From Prorocentrum cordatum (lineage: Eukaryota; Sar; Dinophyceae; Prorocentrales; Prorocentraceae): DNA of 64,000 nt. The notes under the pieces are model-generated. The model did not search any database, was not told the DNA's origin, and saw nothing but the letters and a program-made list of their open reading frames with translations. Shown piece after piece: positions 30,860 to 42,884 of this stretch. The position numbers and the translations under genes are program-made. Position 1 is the stretch's first letter; each line of letters begins with the position of its first letter. The stretch covers positions 17,501 through 81,500 of the forward strand of contig CAUYUJ010018467.1 in NCBI GenBank assembly GCA_963575745.1, in the 5' to 3' direction.

Positions 30860-31225
30860 ACCCAACATGATGAGAACACGAACGAATTAACTAGAATGCT
30901 ATGTTTCCCTTTCGTACGGCGTCCTCTTGTGGCCCCCTCCCCCCTGCGCTGGCGCCATGTTCCAGTTCTCGTGGCCGAAGTGGACCTCCAGTGGCGGCGG
31001 ACCCCATCGGCCTGACCTCCTGCCTGCCCCCCGCCGGGCGGCGGGCCCCATTAACCCCTCATTGGCTGCAATAGTTTCACCGACTGCGGCAGGCCGTGCA
31101 AGCACAGCATGCCCCCAAAAACATGCGAAAACATGCCGCCCCTCTGCTCTTGCTGCTGCATGGAGGCGGGGGAGTGCAGGGAGGCACTGTCTCCCGCCCT
31201 CTCCTGCGGCAGACGCTTCTCCGCG
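30860..31225. other. No gene seen
   Basis: Both strands have open frames, but they run straight into the adjoining (TCC)n tract and show no domain. Confidence 0.6.
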
Positions 31226-31405
31226 TCCACTCCTCCTCCTCCTCCTCCTCCTCCTCCTCCTCCTCCTCCTCCTCCTCCTCCTCCTCCTCCTCCTCCTCCT
31301 CCTCCTCCCCTTGCCTCCCTTGTACTGCTGTGCCTCGTCCCTGCTCCTCCTCCTCCTCCTCCTCCTCTTTCTCCTCCTCTTGCCTCCTCCTCCCTGTGCC
31401 TTGCG
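31226..31405. repeat. (TCC)n microsatellite
   Basis: A nearly perfect run to 31312, then interrupted repeats. Confidence 0.95.
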
Positions 31406-31727
31406 AGGCCGTGCTACGGGGGGAAAGCCATGTGATCCACATAGTGGCTTTTCTGACCACGGCACGCTGATGAGCGGCCTGGAAACCAGATGCCCTCTTG
31501 AGCCCAAAGGGGTCAGTATCTCAGAGCCCTGACTGTACGGCAGAGGGTCGACGCCACAGCAGGACTGAGGCGAGGAAGGGGGTAGAAGGGGGGGGGAAGG
31601 GGAAGGGGGAGGGGGAAGGAGGCAAAAGGAGGAGAGCGTAGGAGGAGGAGAAGGAGGAGGAAGAGAAGGGAGGGGAAATAATAGGAGAAGGCGGGAGGAC
31701 GACACGAGCGTTGAGTAGGAGGCGCGG

Positions 31728-31925
31728 CTTTGCATTGCCGGGCGCTGCTCTGCGTTGCATGCAAAATTTTGTGCGTTGCTTTGCGTTGCCTTGAACAGCT
31801 GTGTATATTGCTTCGCATTGCGTGGCACTGCAATGTTTCTCATTACTTCGCATTGTTTTGCATTTCGTGTTGTTGTGTTTGCCCTGGTGTGCAGTGCTGC
31901 GCACTGCCGTAGACTGATGTGTGCC
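31728..31925. repeat. TTGCNTTGCG degenerate short repeat
   Basis: Motifs of the type GCGTTGCTTTGCGTTGCCTT recur every 10-12 bp. A related motif in opposite orientation fills 58660-58830. Confidence 0.7.
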
Positions 31926-31929
31926 GCAT

Positions 31930-33390
31930 AGATCGCGCCAGCTAGATTGCATGAAAGCACTGTTTCGTGCCAGCGCAGACTAAAAATATTTGGATGTGTG
32001 GATATTCTTATATACATACATATATGTGTGTATGAATATGTATATGTCCCTAAACGGTGTTGCACTCGTTTATCAACACTCACACATGTTCAGGAAACCG
32101 TCCACCACACTGGACATGATCGGCACGCGCGTGCGGGGATTATTCAAACATCGTGCGTTGCGTAGGGATCTAGAGTTCGAGCTTACAACATACGTAACAA
32201 CAACGATTTTGCAATTTCGTCGTTCAAACAAGTCCGCGCGAACGCTCGTGCAAATTTTTAAACAAATTACACACATTCACCATGTTCATCAAATGCGGCC
32301 GAGCGGGCCCCCCGCGCGCGCGTGTCGAAATCAATCGAACGCCCTTGCAGCGCGGCCTGCGAAACTCGCTGGGGAGTCCCCAGCTGTCACCGCCACCGCG
32401 GCCGCGCCGGTCGCGCCAGACTAGCTGGCCGCTCCGCGAGCGAGCCTGCGTGCGCTAGCGCGGCCACAGCGATGCGCCAGCCAACGCAAAGCGGACATTG
32501 CCATCGCAACCGCCTGAATTTTGCAAGCCCAAGTGCGTGCGGGTGGGTAAGATGATAATGCGAACGATGTGCAACTTACATCGATTTCTGTATCATCGCT
32601 CATTCAAACCATGCAACCGTACGATTGCAGCCCAGCCAGCATCGACCCCCCAAACCCTATGCAAAAGACACTATGCGCGCACACTCGCTTATCAAAAACC
32701 GTCACTGTCAAACTCCGCTGCAACAAACAAGACAAACGGGACGAAACGCGCACGCGTCATCGCGCGCGCAACCAAAACCATCAAAAAAACCCGGGTGTCC
32801 TCGACACCGATTAACAAACATGTGGTTTTGCAACTCGACTTCTCAAACAAGGTCTGCGCGCGCGCCCTGTCGACTTGGTACGAACACTAGTGGTTGCCCC
32901 AACAATAATTCGGCCACTCGTGCGTGTCTCGAGCGCACCTGTCGAACTCATTCGAACGCCGTTGCGCGTGTGCGGGGGGGGGCGGGGGGAGGGGGGCACG
33001 ATTTCTGACAAATCACATCGTGCGGGCCACTCGCGCCCGTCGGCCGCGCGCGCATGTCGAAATCATGCCTGGAACGTTCATCAACGACACGTGGACACCA
33101 TCATCGTCATCGGCGTGATCAGCATCGGCGCCGTCATCGGCCTTGCCGTCGTGATCGTCATCGTCGCCGCAAGCATCGCTACGATTAGCATGGGATGATT
33201 GGGCGACTAGTGGGTTTGACATCTCATTGTGACTAGCAAACGCTTGCGCAGCATAGCCTGCACCAGAAATACTGCACAGCAGAGATTGCACCACATCGAT
33301 TGCACACCATAGATGAAACAACACCAGAGTGAGGCGGCCTAACGGTAATTCACTGCCCCCGGGCGCGTTGCTGAAAAGCGGTTCTGCAAT
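31930..33390. other. No gene; weak repeats of GTCGAAATCAATCGAACGCC type
   Basis: GCGCGCGTGTCGAAATCAAT near 32317 has relatives near 32937 and 33048. No coding or RNA signal is supported. Confidence 0.45.
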
Positions 33391-33394
33391 GCGG

Positions 33395-33460
33395 ATTGTT
33401 GTTACTGCGATTGTTATTGTTATTGTTGTTGTTGGTGGTGTTGATGTTGATGTTGAACTC
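33395..33460. repeat. (TTG)n/(TGA)n microsatellite
   Basis: TTGTTATTGTTATTGTTGTTG leading to GTTGATGTTGATG. Confidence 0.9.
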
Positions 33461-33584
33461 TCACTTCTGACGAACCATTATTCTTGATCCCCCTTCACCG
33501 GTGCATACTGTGTCCCTCGACGCTCGCACCCTGTTTTTTTGACAGGGAAACTATTCCTGTTCAAACTGGGCTCCTGGGCCCCCG

Positions 33585-34110
33585 GATTACAACAACAACG
33601 GCTCCCGCCTGAGACGCCCTCCAGATTTACTCAGGACCCCCGCTCCTGAGACTTCCTCATAATGTACTGAGGATCGGTGCTCCCACCTGTGACTCCCTCG
33701 CAATTTAGTCAGGACCCCCGCTCCCATCTGAGACTTCCTCGCAATTCACTCAGGAACGGCGCTCCCGCTTGAGACTTCCTCGCATTTGAATCAAGACTTC
33801 CCGCAATTGAATCCAGACCCCCGCTCCCGCCAAAGAGCCCTTCACATATTATTCAATAGTTGCGCTCTCGCCTGCGATTTCCATGCAATGTATTCCGACA
33901 TCGCGCTTTCGACGCTCAGGAAACACGCTGCGCCAAGGACGCCGTTACAATTTATGTAATGATCGCGCTCTCGCCATACTCAGGCATCCCGCTTGAGTGT
34001 CCCACCCGCCCGACCCGCCTGTCAGGGGATCGCCCGCCCGTCGTGGGCTCCCGCCCGAGACTTCCTTCAGGAACGGCGCTTTCGCCTAAAATTTCCTCGA
34101 ACGTTCACGC
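33585..34110. repeat. 41-bp degenerate tandem repeat
   Basis: The unit is GCTCCCGCCTGAGACTTCCT followed by CGCAATTNACTCAGGACCCCC. About ten copies, increasingly diverged to the right. Confidence 0.82.
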
Positions 34111-34362
34111 TCTGATATTCCTGCTCCGCCTCCCTCTTTCATCCTCCCTTCTCTCCCCCTCCTCTCTTCCTACATCTTTATGCCTCTCTGCTCTGTCCCC
34201 TCTCCCTCCTCTCCCTCCTCCCTTTATCCCTTCCCTCTCCTGCCTCCTCCCTCCCTCTTTCTTTCTTTCTTTCTCTCTCTCTCTCTATTTCTCTCTCTCT
34301 TTCTCTCTTTATCTCCTCTCTTTTGTTCTCTCTCTATCTCTCTCTCTCTCTCTCTCTTTCTT

Positions 34363-34393
<31 letters not shown>

Positions 34394-34440
34394 ATATATA
34401 TATATATATATTTCTTTTCTCTCTCTCTCTGCCTCTAATC
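34110..34440. repeat. CT-rich strand with (TC)n and (TA)n
   Basis: Almost pure pyrimidine from 34130 to 34385, then TATATATATATATA at 34390-34410. Confidence 0.9.
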
Positions 34441-34754
34441 AACCGCCCCCCTCTTCGCTCCTTCTCTCCTGGCGTTTTCCCTTTTCCCTCGCCCCTCCCC
34501 CTCCCTTCCTCCCACTCTCCCTCGTTCTCCCCCTCCTCTTTGTGCAGGGCCCACGCCGATTCCAATGGCGGGCACATGTACGCCCACGAAGGATTGTCCG
34601 CCCGTTCAGGATTGCCCGCCTGTCTAAGCCCGCCGCCCCCCGCAAAGAGAATGACCCCCCCAAAGGGTGTGACCGAAGACAAAGAAGGCGGGTATCGAGG
34701 GTGTGGGGAACTCGTTTTGAATGACACACGGGCAAGTAAGAACGAACAATCCTA

Positions 34755-34892
34755 GAATGGTTGTTGCTGTTGGTGTTATTGTTGTTGGTGGTGTTGTTGG
34801 TGGTGTTGTTGGTGTTGTTTGGTGTCGTCGTCGTCCCCGCGACCCGGCCCGCGACCAACCCGCGACCCACCCGCGACCCACCCGCGACCTGA
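34755..34892 (-). repeat. (TTG)n plus GCGACCCACCC array
   Basis: GTTGTTGGTGG-type repeats, CGTCGTCGTC, then CCCGCGACCCACCCGCGACC. This is the reverse complement of the order at 44936-45260: (GGGTGGGTCGC)n, GACGACGAC, (AACAAC)n. Confidence 0.85.
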
Positions 34893-34989
34893 TCCCCACT
34901 GGCCCACTGGCATCGAAGAGGCCTCTGACCTCGAATAAACCAATACACGGTGGCGGGGTGGGCCGAAGGCTGGCTATACATGTACTCGG

Positions 34990-35100
34990 GCCGCTCTCTC
35001 TCTCTCTCTCTCTTTCTCTGTCTCTCTCTCTTTCTCTGTCCGTCCTCCCAATTCCCCTTCTTCACCCCTCCTCATCTCTTCCCATATCTCCCCTCCCCCC
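34990..35100. repeat. (TC)n microsatellite
   Basis: CTCTCTCTTTCTCTG repeats followed by a C-rich pyrimidine strand. Confidence 0.9.
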
Positions 35101-35104
35101 TCGT

Positions 35105-35845
35105 CCCATCCCCACCCCGTTTTCCCGCGGGGAGAAACCACGGAGGCAACGGCGCTTTCCCGCGCGCGCGCGTGCCCGCAAAGGCTCTGGTCACCGAGCT
35201 TAGAGGAGGGAGGACGAGGAGGAGGGCGCAGGAAGGGAGAGCAAGCAGGGGCCCGATGGGGGCCTGGGCTTAGACAGCCAAGCGCCTGCTTCCGCCTGGC
35301 TTGTTGCCCAAACACCCAAAAGGCTCCGAGAACCCTCCGAGCACCCTATTCATGCCATGCTTGCTTGCGTAACAAAAACTATCCAAAGACCCTTCGGAAT
35401 ATCATCAAAAAGCCTCCTGGCACGGCAACCCTCAGAAACGGGCAGCCATGGAACAAAGAGACGGCCCTCGTCCCCTCCTCCTCCTCCTCCTCCTCTTCCT
35501 CCTCCTCTGGGAGACCAAAAGGTACCGATACCGCTACTCCCCAGACTTACCCCAGGGTGCGTCCTGACCAAAATTTCGAGGCGAATCCAACGGTGGCGAC
35601 GAGGGCCTCCCAGGACGCCCACAAAAGGGGAAAAAGGCCAAGGGGGTAGCCTCCTCCGACCTGTGGCCCCTCCCCTCCGACGAAAGAGCGCCGCGAGGGG
35701 GCGGGCGCGAGGACCGACAGCCCCTTCTTCGGCCCCAGCAGCCGGTGCGCGGGCTTCGGCCGTGGACTGCGGCTGGAACCCGTGCGTCGGGCAGAGCGCG
35801 CCGGGCTGATGGGCGGCGTCGAGGGGCGCAGGTGCCCCTGGCGCG
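35105..35845. other. No gene seen; includes a short (TCC)n at 35475-35515
   Basis: The part 35575-35625 (CGAATCCAACGGTGGCGACG) resembles the reverse complement of 36262-36305, suggesting a diverged inverted duplication. Confidence 0.5.
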
Positions 35846-35847
35846 GG

Positions 35848-35995
35848 GGAGGAGGAGGAGGAGGAGGAGGAGGAGGCGGAGGAGGAGGAGGAGGAGGAGG
35901 AGGAGGAGGAGGAGGAGGAGGAGGAGGGGGAGGAGGAGGAGGAGGAGGAGGAGGAGGAGGAGGAGGAGGAGGAGGCGGAGGAAGAGGAGGAGGAA
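35848..35995. repeat. (GGA)n microsatellite
   Basis: Almost uninterrupted GGA for about 145 bp. Confidence 0.95.
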
Positions 35996-35999
35996 ACAC

Positions 36000-36700
36000 C
36001 TATAACGTTTTGAAGGACATCCTGGATGCCTCGCGCGGCAACTTAAGAACCGATAAGTCGGATCCACGTCGGATTTCCGTCGGGTTTACGCGGAGTCACG
36101 TCGGATTGCGTCGGATATACGTCGGAGTGACGCCGAAGCATCGCCGCACAAACGTCGACCCACAGCTTACGGAGCTGACGTGTGGACTAGGTAATACTAC
36201 GATTACGCGCCGCGCGAGGCCTCCAGGATTTTCCTCACAGGTAACGGTACCGCTACGTACCCTTCCCTCGTCGCCAAGGCTGGGTTTGCCTCGGGATCCT
36301 GGCCAGAACACGTAGCTGGAGGGTTTTGGGGAGCGCGTGGGCGGGAGGGTGGCGGAGGGAAGACAACAGGTGGAGAGGGAGCCGTCCTCCCCACCGCGCT
36401 GCCTCAGCATCGAAGGACGAAGGGTCCGAAGCCGCGGTCCTCCCGCTCGTGATCCGGACCTGGGGGCGGCGCAGGAAGCCCGGCAACGGGACGAGATGGG
36501 ATCAAGACAAACTTTTGTGTTTGTCATGCTCAAGAACAAGGTGTGCATGGCGGCGCCGCCAACAAATTACATCCGCGGCGGGAGATGGGGGGGACCTATG
36601 GTGAGCATCCCCTGCCGCGCGCTTGCCCGCGCCGCGTACGGTGCACTCCACATAAATCTTCTGACCCTGGGGCGGTGAAGGAAGAACTGGCCTCTCGCCC
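36000..36700. other. No gene seen
   Basis: Short repeats of CGTCGGAT type occur at 36055-36145. No conserved reading frame is visible. Confidence 0.55.
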
Positions 36701-36707
36701 AAGGCTC

Positions 36708-37900
36708 TGCACGGTTTCCCCCGGGGCCGTAGGCGACCCGAGGAGGCTGAGGAGGCGGAGGAGGAGGAGGAGGAGGAGGAGGAAGAGGAGGAGGAATAGG
36801 AGGGGGAGGGAAGGGGGAGGAAGAGCAGGAGGAGGAGGAGGAGAAGGAGGAGGAGGAGGGGAGGAGAGGAGGAGGAGGGGGAGGAGGAGGAGGAGGAGGA
36901 GGAGGAGGAGGGAGGAGGAGGAGGAGGAGGAAGGAGGAGGACGAGGAGGAGGAGGAGCAGAGGAGGAGGAGAGGAGGAGGAGGAGGAGGAGGAGGAGGAG
37001 GAGGGGGAGGGGGAGGAGGAGGAGGAGGAGGAAGGAGGAGGAGGAGGAGGAGGAGGAGGAGGAGGAGGAGGAGGAGGAGGAGGAGGAGGAGGAGGAGGAG
37101 GAGGAGGAGGAGGAGGAGGAGGAGGAGGAGGAGGAGGAGAGGAGGAGGAGGAGGAGGAGGAGGAGGAGGAGGAGGAGGAGGAGGAGGAGGAGGAGGAGGA
37201 GGAGGAGGAATGCGAGGAATGCGAGCATGAAAGACAACGGGAATCTAAAAACAAAACGGGTTAATCTGACCCCGACTCAGAGCCCTGGTCTCCTCTGCCG
37301 TTGCTGCCCCCACGGGCAGCCTCCAAAAGACGGAGGGACAGGGACGCGACTCTGAGCTCCTGGGCCTGGAACTCCTCCTCCGAGAGGGGGGGAGGCTCAA
37401 GGGAGGACGGAGCGGGGACCTCCTCCTCCTCCGACGAGCCCCCGCCTGGGGCGGCACACGCCCCTCTGCCAGGCGGGGAGGGGGCGGGGGTCTGGCTGCT
37501 GCAAGCCCCTGCCCCTCCCTCCCCGCGGCGGTCCTGCGGCGGCGGGGCCATCTGTCCAGCGAGGCGAGCGACCATGGCGTCGCGGACAAAACGCGGCGGC
37601 CCCCCTGGGTGGGGGTATCGGCCGCTCTGAATTCTGGTGAGGTTCTGATCCCCTTTGGAGCTGGGGGTGCAGCGACTGACGAGCCACCTTGGGTCAGGAG
37701 GAGGAGGAGGAGGAGGAGGAGGAGGAGGAGGAGGAGGAGGAGGAGGAGGAGAAGAAGGAGGAGGAGAGAGGAGGAGAGGAGGAGGAGGAGGAGGAGGAGG
37801 AGGAGGAGGAGGAGGGAGGAGAAGGAGGAGGAGGAGGAGGAGGAGGAGGAGGAGGAGGAGGAGAACGGGTCGCCGAAGACCCTCGGAGAAACCCTCCAGA
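36708..37900. mobile_element. Unit with inverted ends and two (GGA)n blocks
   Basis: The left end CGGTTTCCCCCGGGGCCGTA(GGCGACCC) at 36709-36737 and the right end GGGTCGCCGAAGACCCTCGG at 37867-37897 are imperfect inverted repeats. The interior has purine repeat blocks at 36745-37210 and 37695-37865, separated by about 480 bp of ordinary sequence. The same end pair bounds a shorter unit at 41037-41290. There is no coding capacity. Confidence 0.55.
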
Positions 37901-37904
37901 AGGC

Positions 37905-38935
37905 TCAAGCGGCACCAGGCGAAGGTGACCTGTGGTGCACGGCTTTCGGGAACCGCGGCGGGGGCAGACCCAGGCACCGCAAGCCTCGGCGAGGTCTATA
38001 CGTACAGTCACCCGCAAAGAACGCCAAGTAAGGAACGAATGGGCTTTCTTTGCCGCGGCCGGCCCCAGCCTCGAAAAGGTACCCCAACCAGGATCTAAGA
38101 AGTGCCTGGGAACTACAGCTCATCCTGAGCCCAGAGTGGCCCATTTCGTCGTCCTGGCTGTCTACATCGCCCCCATCGTGGGCCCAGGATGGGCCTGGCC
38201 CGGGACGGTGGGTATATGCAGATCACGCCGCTGGAACAGGGAGCTCGGGGTCGCGCCGCAGGCGCTGAACCCGAGCCCTTCGCGCAGCGACGTCGAGAGG
38301 GAGAGAGAGAGAGAGGCCCTGGGATCCTGGCGTTGCAATATGTTCGAGTCGGGCGTGTTCGCATACTTCTGGCCTCCAGCACCCTCACAAATCGCTCCAG
38401 CTCGGGAACTGCCGCGGCAACTTGGGGTCCAGAGCTCCAGTCGCAATGTTTGACGGCGTTGCAGTTTTCCGCGTCGTCGGACCGCAGGCGAGATGGAGAG
38501 ACAGAGCGAGAGATGGATCAGGCCCCTCGAGCATCCTCGAGTCGAATCCAGCGATCGGGGTGGCCCGCACCAGAGGCCACCCCGGCGAGGGGTCGCTCCT
38601 GCGCGCAGGCAAGGGGAAGCGGGGCGCCAGGGGCCTATGGACGCCGCGGCGGCGGGGCTGCTCGCGCGAGAGAGCTGCCGAAGGACGAAGGCCCTGCCAG
38701 TGCGCGCTGGTCGCGAGCCCGCGGCGGCCCGGATGATCTGGATGCGTCGATGCGGTCGGGGCCAACCGCGAAGGGAAAAACTATTTTTTACCAGCAAAAG
38801 GGAGGGAGCCCAGTGGCAGAGTGCAGGGGGACAACACGATACGACGACGAAAACGATGGACGACAAACGAACGACAAGCGCGCGGGGCAAGGAGGGGGGG
38901 GGGTAGGGGCGGGAGGGGGAGGGTGCGCGCCGCGC
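37905..38935. other. No gene seen
   Basis: Long open frames exist on both strands through GC composition only. A GA run is at 38298-38315. Confidence 0.5.
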
Positions 38936-39277
38936 CCGCCCTGGAAGAAAAACTGCACACACGCACACAAACTTTCGGAGGTCCGCGCGGATTTGTGTAA
39001 ATCGGCGCTGGACGACACAGCGACATACCCAATCTGCAAAGTCAAGTTTAGCACGAGATTGAGAGCGATCGCCCATTTGAGCGACAAGCGCAGGACAAAG
39101 TGTTCGTCCCAGCTTTCCTCGGTCACGCCACTGTGTCCAGATCTGGTGGCTGAGCTCGATCGCTGGGATGGTGCTGCGCGACGGGCTGCATGGACGGACG
39201 GTCACACGCAACCGTTGTCTTCCCAACGGGCCACGACTAGAGACGGCAAGCGAATGGGTAGAGTAACCATGGCTTGA
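38936..39277 (+). pseudogene. 3' fragment of a LINE: C-terminal zinc-finger tail
   Basis: The frame ends HLSDKRRTKCSSQL...RVTMA and contains a Cys near TYPICKVKFSTRLRAIAHLS, followed by His and a later Cys. An upstream HKLSEVRADLCKSALDDTA matches the linker usually seen before this finger. Such C-x-x-C/H-x-C tails close the ORF2 of many LINEs. The first Cys is Tyr in TYPIC, so the finger is damaged. Only the last 100 codons remain; the RT part is absent, as expected of a 5'-truncated insertion. The family call is by motif memory. Confidence 0.45.
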
Positions 39278-39753
39278 AGGCTCTGTCTGTACTTTAATGT
39301 TTAGCGCTACGTTGAACTCGAGACGCCTTTGGCAATCCCTGCTCGATAAAATAATAATCGGCGCTGGATGGCCCCCTCCCTGGCGGCGCCTTCGGCCCAG
39401 CCCCTGGCGCGCTCCGCGCGCCCATGGAGGGGGGTCCAGCACCGGTCCAACCAATCCGCGCGGAGCTCCGACGAAGTCTGAATTTATGTTGTCATTCTAC
39501 ACCGAAGGGGTGCAGGGTCAGGATGCAGAGGCCCGGGCAATGTCAGGAGGGGGGGGGCTCAAGAAGGTCGCCACGCCCTCCGGAGGATGGAGGTCCAGGA
39601 TCGAGAGCACGACGAGGTTGTTCAAGGATCTGGGAGCTTAGCTTCTGGGAGGTGCTGGTGGTGGTCCCCCTTGGCGTTGCCTGGGAGGCCCTCGGGCGTC
39701 CTGGGCACATCGGGTCTGCAAGTGAGGCTGGTCGGCTGAGCCCGGCACAGGGC

Positions 39754-39847
39754 AAGGATCTTCGAGGCATCCCTGGCAGAGCACACCGTCCTCACCGAGC
39801 CAGGATCTTCGAAGCATCCCTGGCAGAGCACAACGTCCTCACCGAGC
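39754..39847. repeat. Two-copy 47-bp tandem duplication
   Basis: AGGATCTTCGAGGCATCCCT and AGGATCTTCGAAGCATCCCT begin units that differ at only a few positions. Confidence 0.92.
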
Positions 39848-39982
39848 CCCCGGCTACATTTTTCGAGCTGCCGTCGGCCCACGCATCCCGACCCCAACGT
39901 GAGGGTGGCGACCGCAATTGAGGCCAGACTCAAGGCTCCGGCTGCTAGATCCTCGGCCTGGCTGCGCTCTGAGTTGTTTGTT

Positions 39983-40112
39983 GTTCTCTCTCTCTCTCTC
40001 GCTCTCTATATACTTTCTCCCTCTCTCTCTCTGTCGTTTTCCCTCTGTCTCGCTTCATCTCTCTATCACTCTCTTTCTGTCCTTGTCTCTCTCTCTCTCT
40101 CGGCCTCTCTCG
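39983..40112. repeat. (TC)n-rich strand
   Basis: CTCTCTCTC with other short bases; adjoining frames are Ser/Leu-rich as a result. Confidence 0.9.
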
Positions 40113-40114
40113 CT

Positions 40115-40760
40115 CTGTTCGCCTGCACGATCGGGCGTCAGAGTGGCGACAGCTGCACGCTGCCGCTGGAGGCAGAGCCCGCCGCCCTCCCGGCCATCGC
40201 GCCAGGATGGCCAGGCAGGTCAGGCGGTGACGAGCCTGCGCTCACGGCATCCGACGGCGACCGAAGCGACCTGCTTGTTGGTGGAGCCGCGTCGCCGCTC
40301 TGGCAGGTCGCAGGCCACGGACCAGGATGTCGCTCTCCCGAAAGCGCTGGATGAGGCCAGAACAGGAGCCATCACAGCCATGCCGTCTGCTGCGGCACAG
40401 GGCGTTGAAGATGTGCCCACCGACTGGGAGAACAGGGTATAATCATGACGTAGAAAGCGTCTGAAACAGATTTGTTATCCTCCCGCTTTTCGGAGGCGCA
40501 GAACAAGGAACAGCTGCTCGACGATTGATGGATGACGGCGCCCAACTTGGGATAGAATCTGGGACTCCCAAGAATCATACTTTCAACGACCGATAGGTTC
40601 CGGGTGCACCGTACTATGCACGACTCCCCCGCTTGTTGCGGGCAGCTCCATATCGGGTGTCTGACTCGGCTAGATCGTGTACATAATATCCTCTGCTCGC
40701 ACACTTGTCTTTCTCGTCCCTCCTCCCTCCTATCCCTTCTCTTGCCTTCTGCTCCTCCTA
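40115..40760. other. No gene seen
   Basis: No recognisable domain or array. Confidence 0.55.
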
Positions 40761-40761
40761 A

Positions 40762-40822
40762 CCCTCCTCCTCCTCCTCCTCCTCCTCCTCCCCCTCCTCC
40801 CCCTCCTCCTCCTCCCTCTGCT
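40762..40822. repeat. (TCC)n microsatellite
   Basis: CCTCCTCCTCC with C insertions. Confidence 0.92.
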
Positions 40823-41036
40823 GCTGAGTTGTTGGGAATGCTTGCTCCATGCACGGGGACCCCCCCCTGTAAGTACCTCGCTGAGGGGCGCCCCAGGCAG
40901 GCTTCTGGCGCGGAGCCGAGGCCCACCATCCGTATCCATATGCGCAGGGGCATTGCAAGCTCTTGTGCGCACCATCGACTGGGATCCTGCCTCCTCCTTT
41001 TCCCTCCTCCCTGCCGCCCGCGCGGCTCGGCCGAGC

Positions 41037-41290
41037 TGCACGGTTTCCCCCGGGGCCGTAGGCGACCCTAGGAGCAGGAGGAAGAGGAGGAAGAGGAGGT
41101 GGAGGGGAGGAGATGGAGGTGGATGAGGGATGAGGGGGAGGAGGGAGGAGGAGGAGGAGGAGGAGGAGGAGGAGGAGGAGGAGGAGGAGGAGGAGGAGGA
41201 GGAGGAGGAGGAGGAGGAGGAGGAGGAGGAGGGAGGAGGGGGAGGAGGAGGACGGGTCGCCGAAGCACTTCGGAGAAAACCCTCCCCCCC
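41037..41290. mobile_element. Short unit: inverted ends around a (GGA)n core
   Basis: The left end CGGTTTCCCCCGGGGCCGTA at 41041 is identical to the left end at 36709. The right end GGGTCGCCGAAGCACTTCGG at 41256 matches the right end at 37867. The ends pair as imperfect inverted repeats of about 28 bp around 180 bp of GGA repeat. Confidence 0.6.
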
Positions 41291-41740
41291 GTCCCCTCCT
41301 CTCTGCCGCCTCCCTCTCCGCTCCACTCTCCTCCCCCTCTCCCCTCCACTCTCCTCCCCCCTCTCTCCTCTCATCTTCTCCCTCCGCCCCTCCTCTCCCC
41401 TCCACTCTCCTCCCCCTCTCCCCCTCTCCCCTTCTCCCCTCTCCCCCTCCCTCCGCTCTCCTCCCCTTACCTCCTCCCTGCCGCCCGCGCGGCTCGGCCG
41501 AGCCCCGCAGCCGACCGGCTTGGACGAGCCGCTGGGCGTCCGGGCGACGAGATACTCCGGCCTCTGGGGGCCCCGCTCGCGCGGCCCCTCGGCGTCGTCT
41601 TCGTCGCCCTCCGCGCGGCCCGTGTTCCTCCTCGTCGCCCTCCTCGTCCGCCTCCTCCGCCTCCGCCTCCGCCTCCGCCTCCTCCTCCTCCTCCTCCTCC
41701 TCCTCCTCCTCCTCCTCCTCCTCCTCCTCCTCCTCCCCCT
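41290..41740. repeat. CT-rich and (TCC)n strand
   Basis: CCTCTCCCCTCCACTCTCCT-type degenerate repeats to 41475, then (CCGCCT)n and (TCC)n at 41650-41740. Long opposite-strand frames here are composition only. Confidence 0.85.
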
Positions 41741-41741
41741 C

Positions 41742-42688
41742 CGTCCTTTTTCCATACAAGCAGCTTTCCCCTACCGCACCCCCAGACGTGTCGCTGGAGC
41801 CGCCTGGGCGTCTCGAATGAGACTTCCCCACCTGTATGTTCCTGAAGCTGGAAATTCGCAAAATCCTCAAGGATGGAGGGCGGGTCGTCTTCAAAGTGTA
41901 GCTCTCGCCTGAGCGCCGCACGCATTTGGTTTAGAAGTTTGCAGTAGGTTCAAGGAAGGAAGGCGGATAGTTTTAAACATGTGGCGGTCGCGCTAGCTCT
42001 GCGCACGGGCGCGTTTAAACTCCAACAATTTTCCAAGATGGAGGGCGGCTCCTGTTCAAAATTCGGTTCTCGCCTTCACGCCTCGCGCATCCGTTTTCCA
42101 AGCATTGCTGGAGCTTCAGAGATCCGAAGAGGAGAAATCCCAGGGATGGGATGATCTTCTGGCACGATTTGTGATTGTCCAGAAGTAGCAATCGCGTTGA
42201 TTCCCGGTGCTACCGTCCCAGGAATCGAATTCTGGCACGATTTGGGATTGTCTTTTCTCACGCACACATGTAGCACAACTTGATGCAGGAAGTGAGACTG
42301 AAAACCGCTGGGCGGGCTGGGAACGCCACGCGAAATGTCGCAAGAGGGAGAAAGAGCGGGAAGACCGCGGACGGCAACGCGGCCCATGGGCACGAGGAGA
42401 AAAGGAGAGAAAGGACACAAAACGAGGAACGATCATAACAACAAATACGAACTGACAGGGCGACACTGGCAACACAAAGGCCTAAGCCCTAATCGTGCGC
42501 CCTGGACTGGAGAAAAAGAAACGAAGAGCGAGAGTTCGTGGGTGTGAAGGCCGATTAACAACGGCGCGCGTACTAACAACACAAACGCGTACACCACAGA
42601 TAAGAAGGGTTACACATGAAAACTATGACATACCTATACAACCACCCTTCGGGTGAAACAGATATTTGAGAGGAGGCACCAACGTCCT
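41742..42688. other. No gene seen
   Basis: A possible two-copy repeat is present: GGCACGATTTGTGATTGTCC near 42160 and GGCACGATTTGGGATTGTCT near 42233. Confidence 0.5.
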
Positions 42689-42689
42689 A

Positions 42690-42882
42690 CTCAATCGATC
42701 TCACTATCGATCTCACTACCGATCTCACGGTCGACCCTAGCGTTATCAATCTCACTATCGAAATCCTTATCGAAACCAGTACCGTTCTCTCACTCTCGCT
42801 CTCACGCTAGATCTCATTCCCGATCTCAATACAAATTTCACTTTCGATCTCACTATCGATCCCACTATCGATCTCATCACCA
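42690..42882 (+). repeat. CGATCTCACTAT repeats
   Basis: Degenerate 12-18-bp units of the type ATCGATCTCACTATCGATCT. A single reverse copy (GTGAGATTGATAGTGAGATC) sits at 56568. Confidence 0.85.
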
Positions 42883-42884
42883 GT

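Noticed and set aside
30899-32083. 394-codon minus-strand frame
   Set aside because: It runs through (TCC)n and a G-rich repeat and has no domain.
36500-37355. Pro-, Ser-, Glu- and Arg-rich frames of 210-270 codons
   Set aside because: Pure effect of the (GGA)n repeat in six frames.
38162-39454. 430-codon minus-strand frame over the LINE fragment
   Set aside because: The zinc-finger tail reads sensibly on the plus strand; the minus frame is its shadow plus GC-rich flank.
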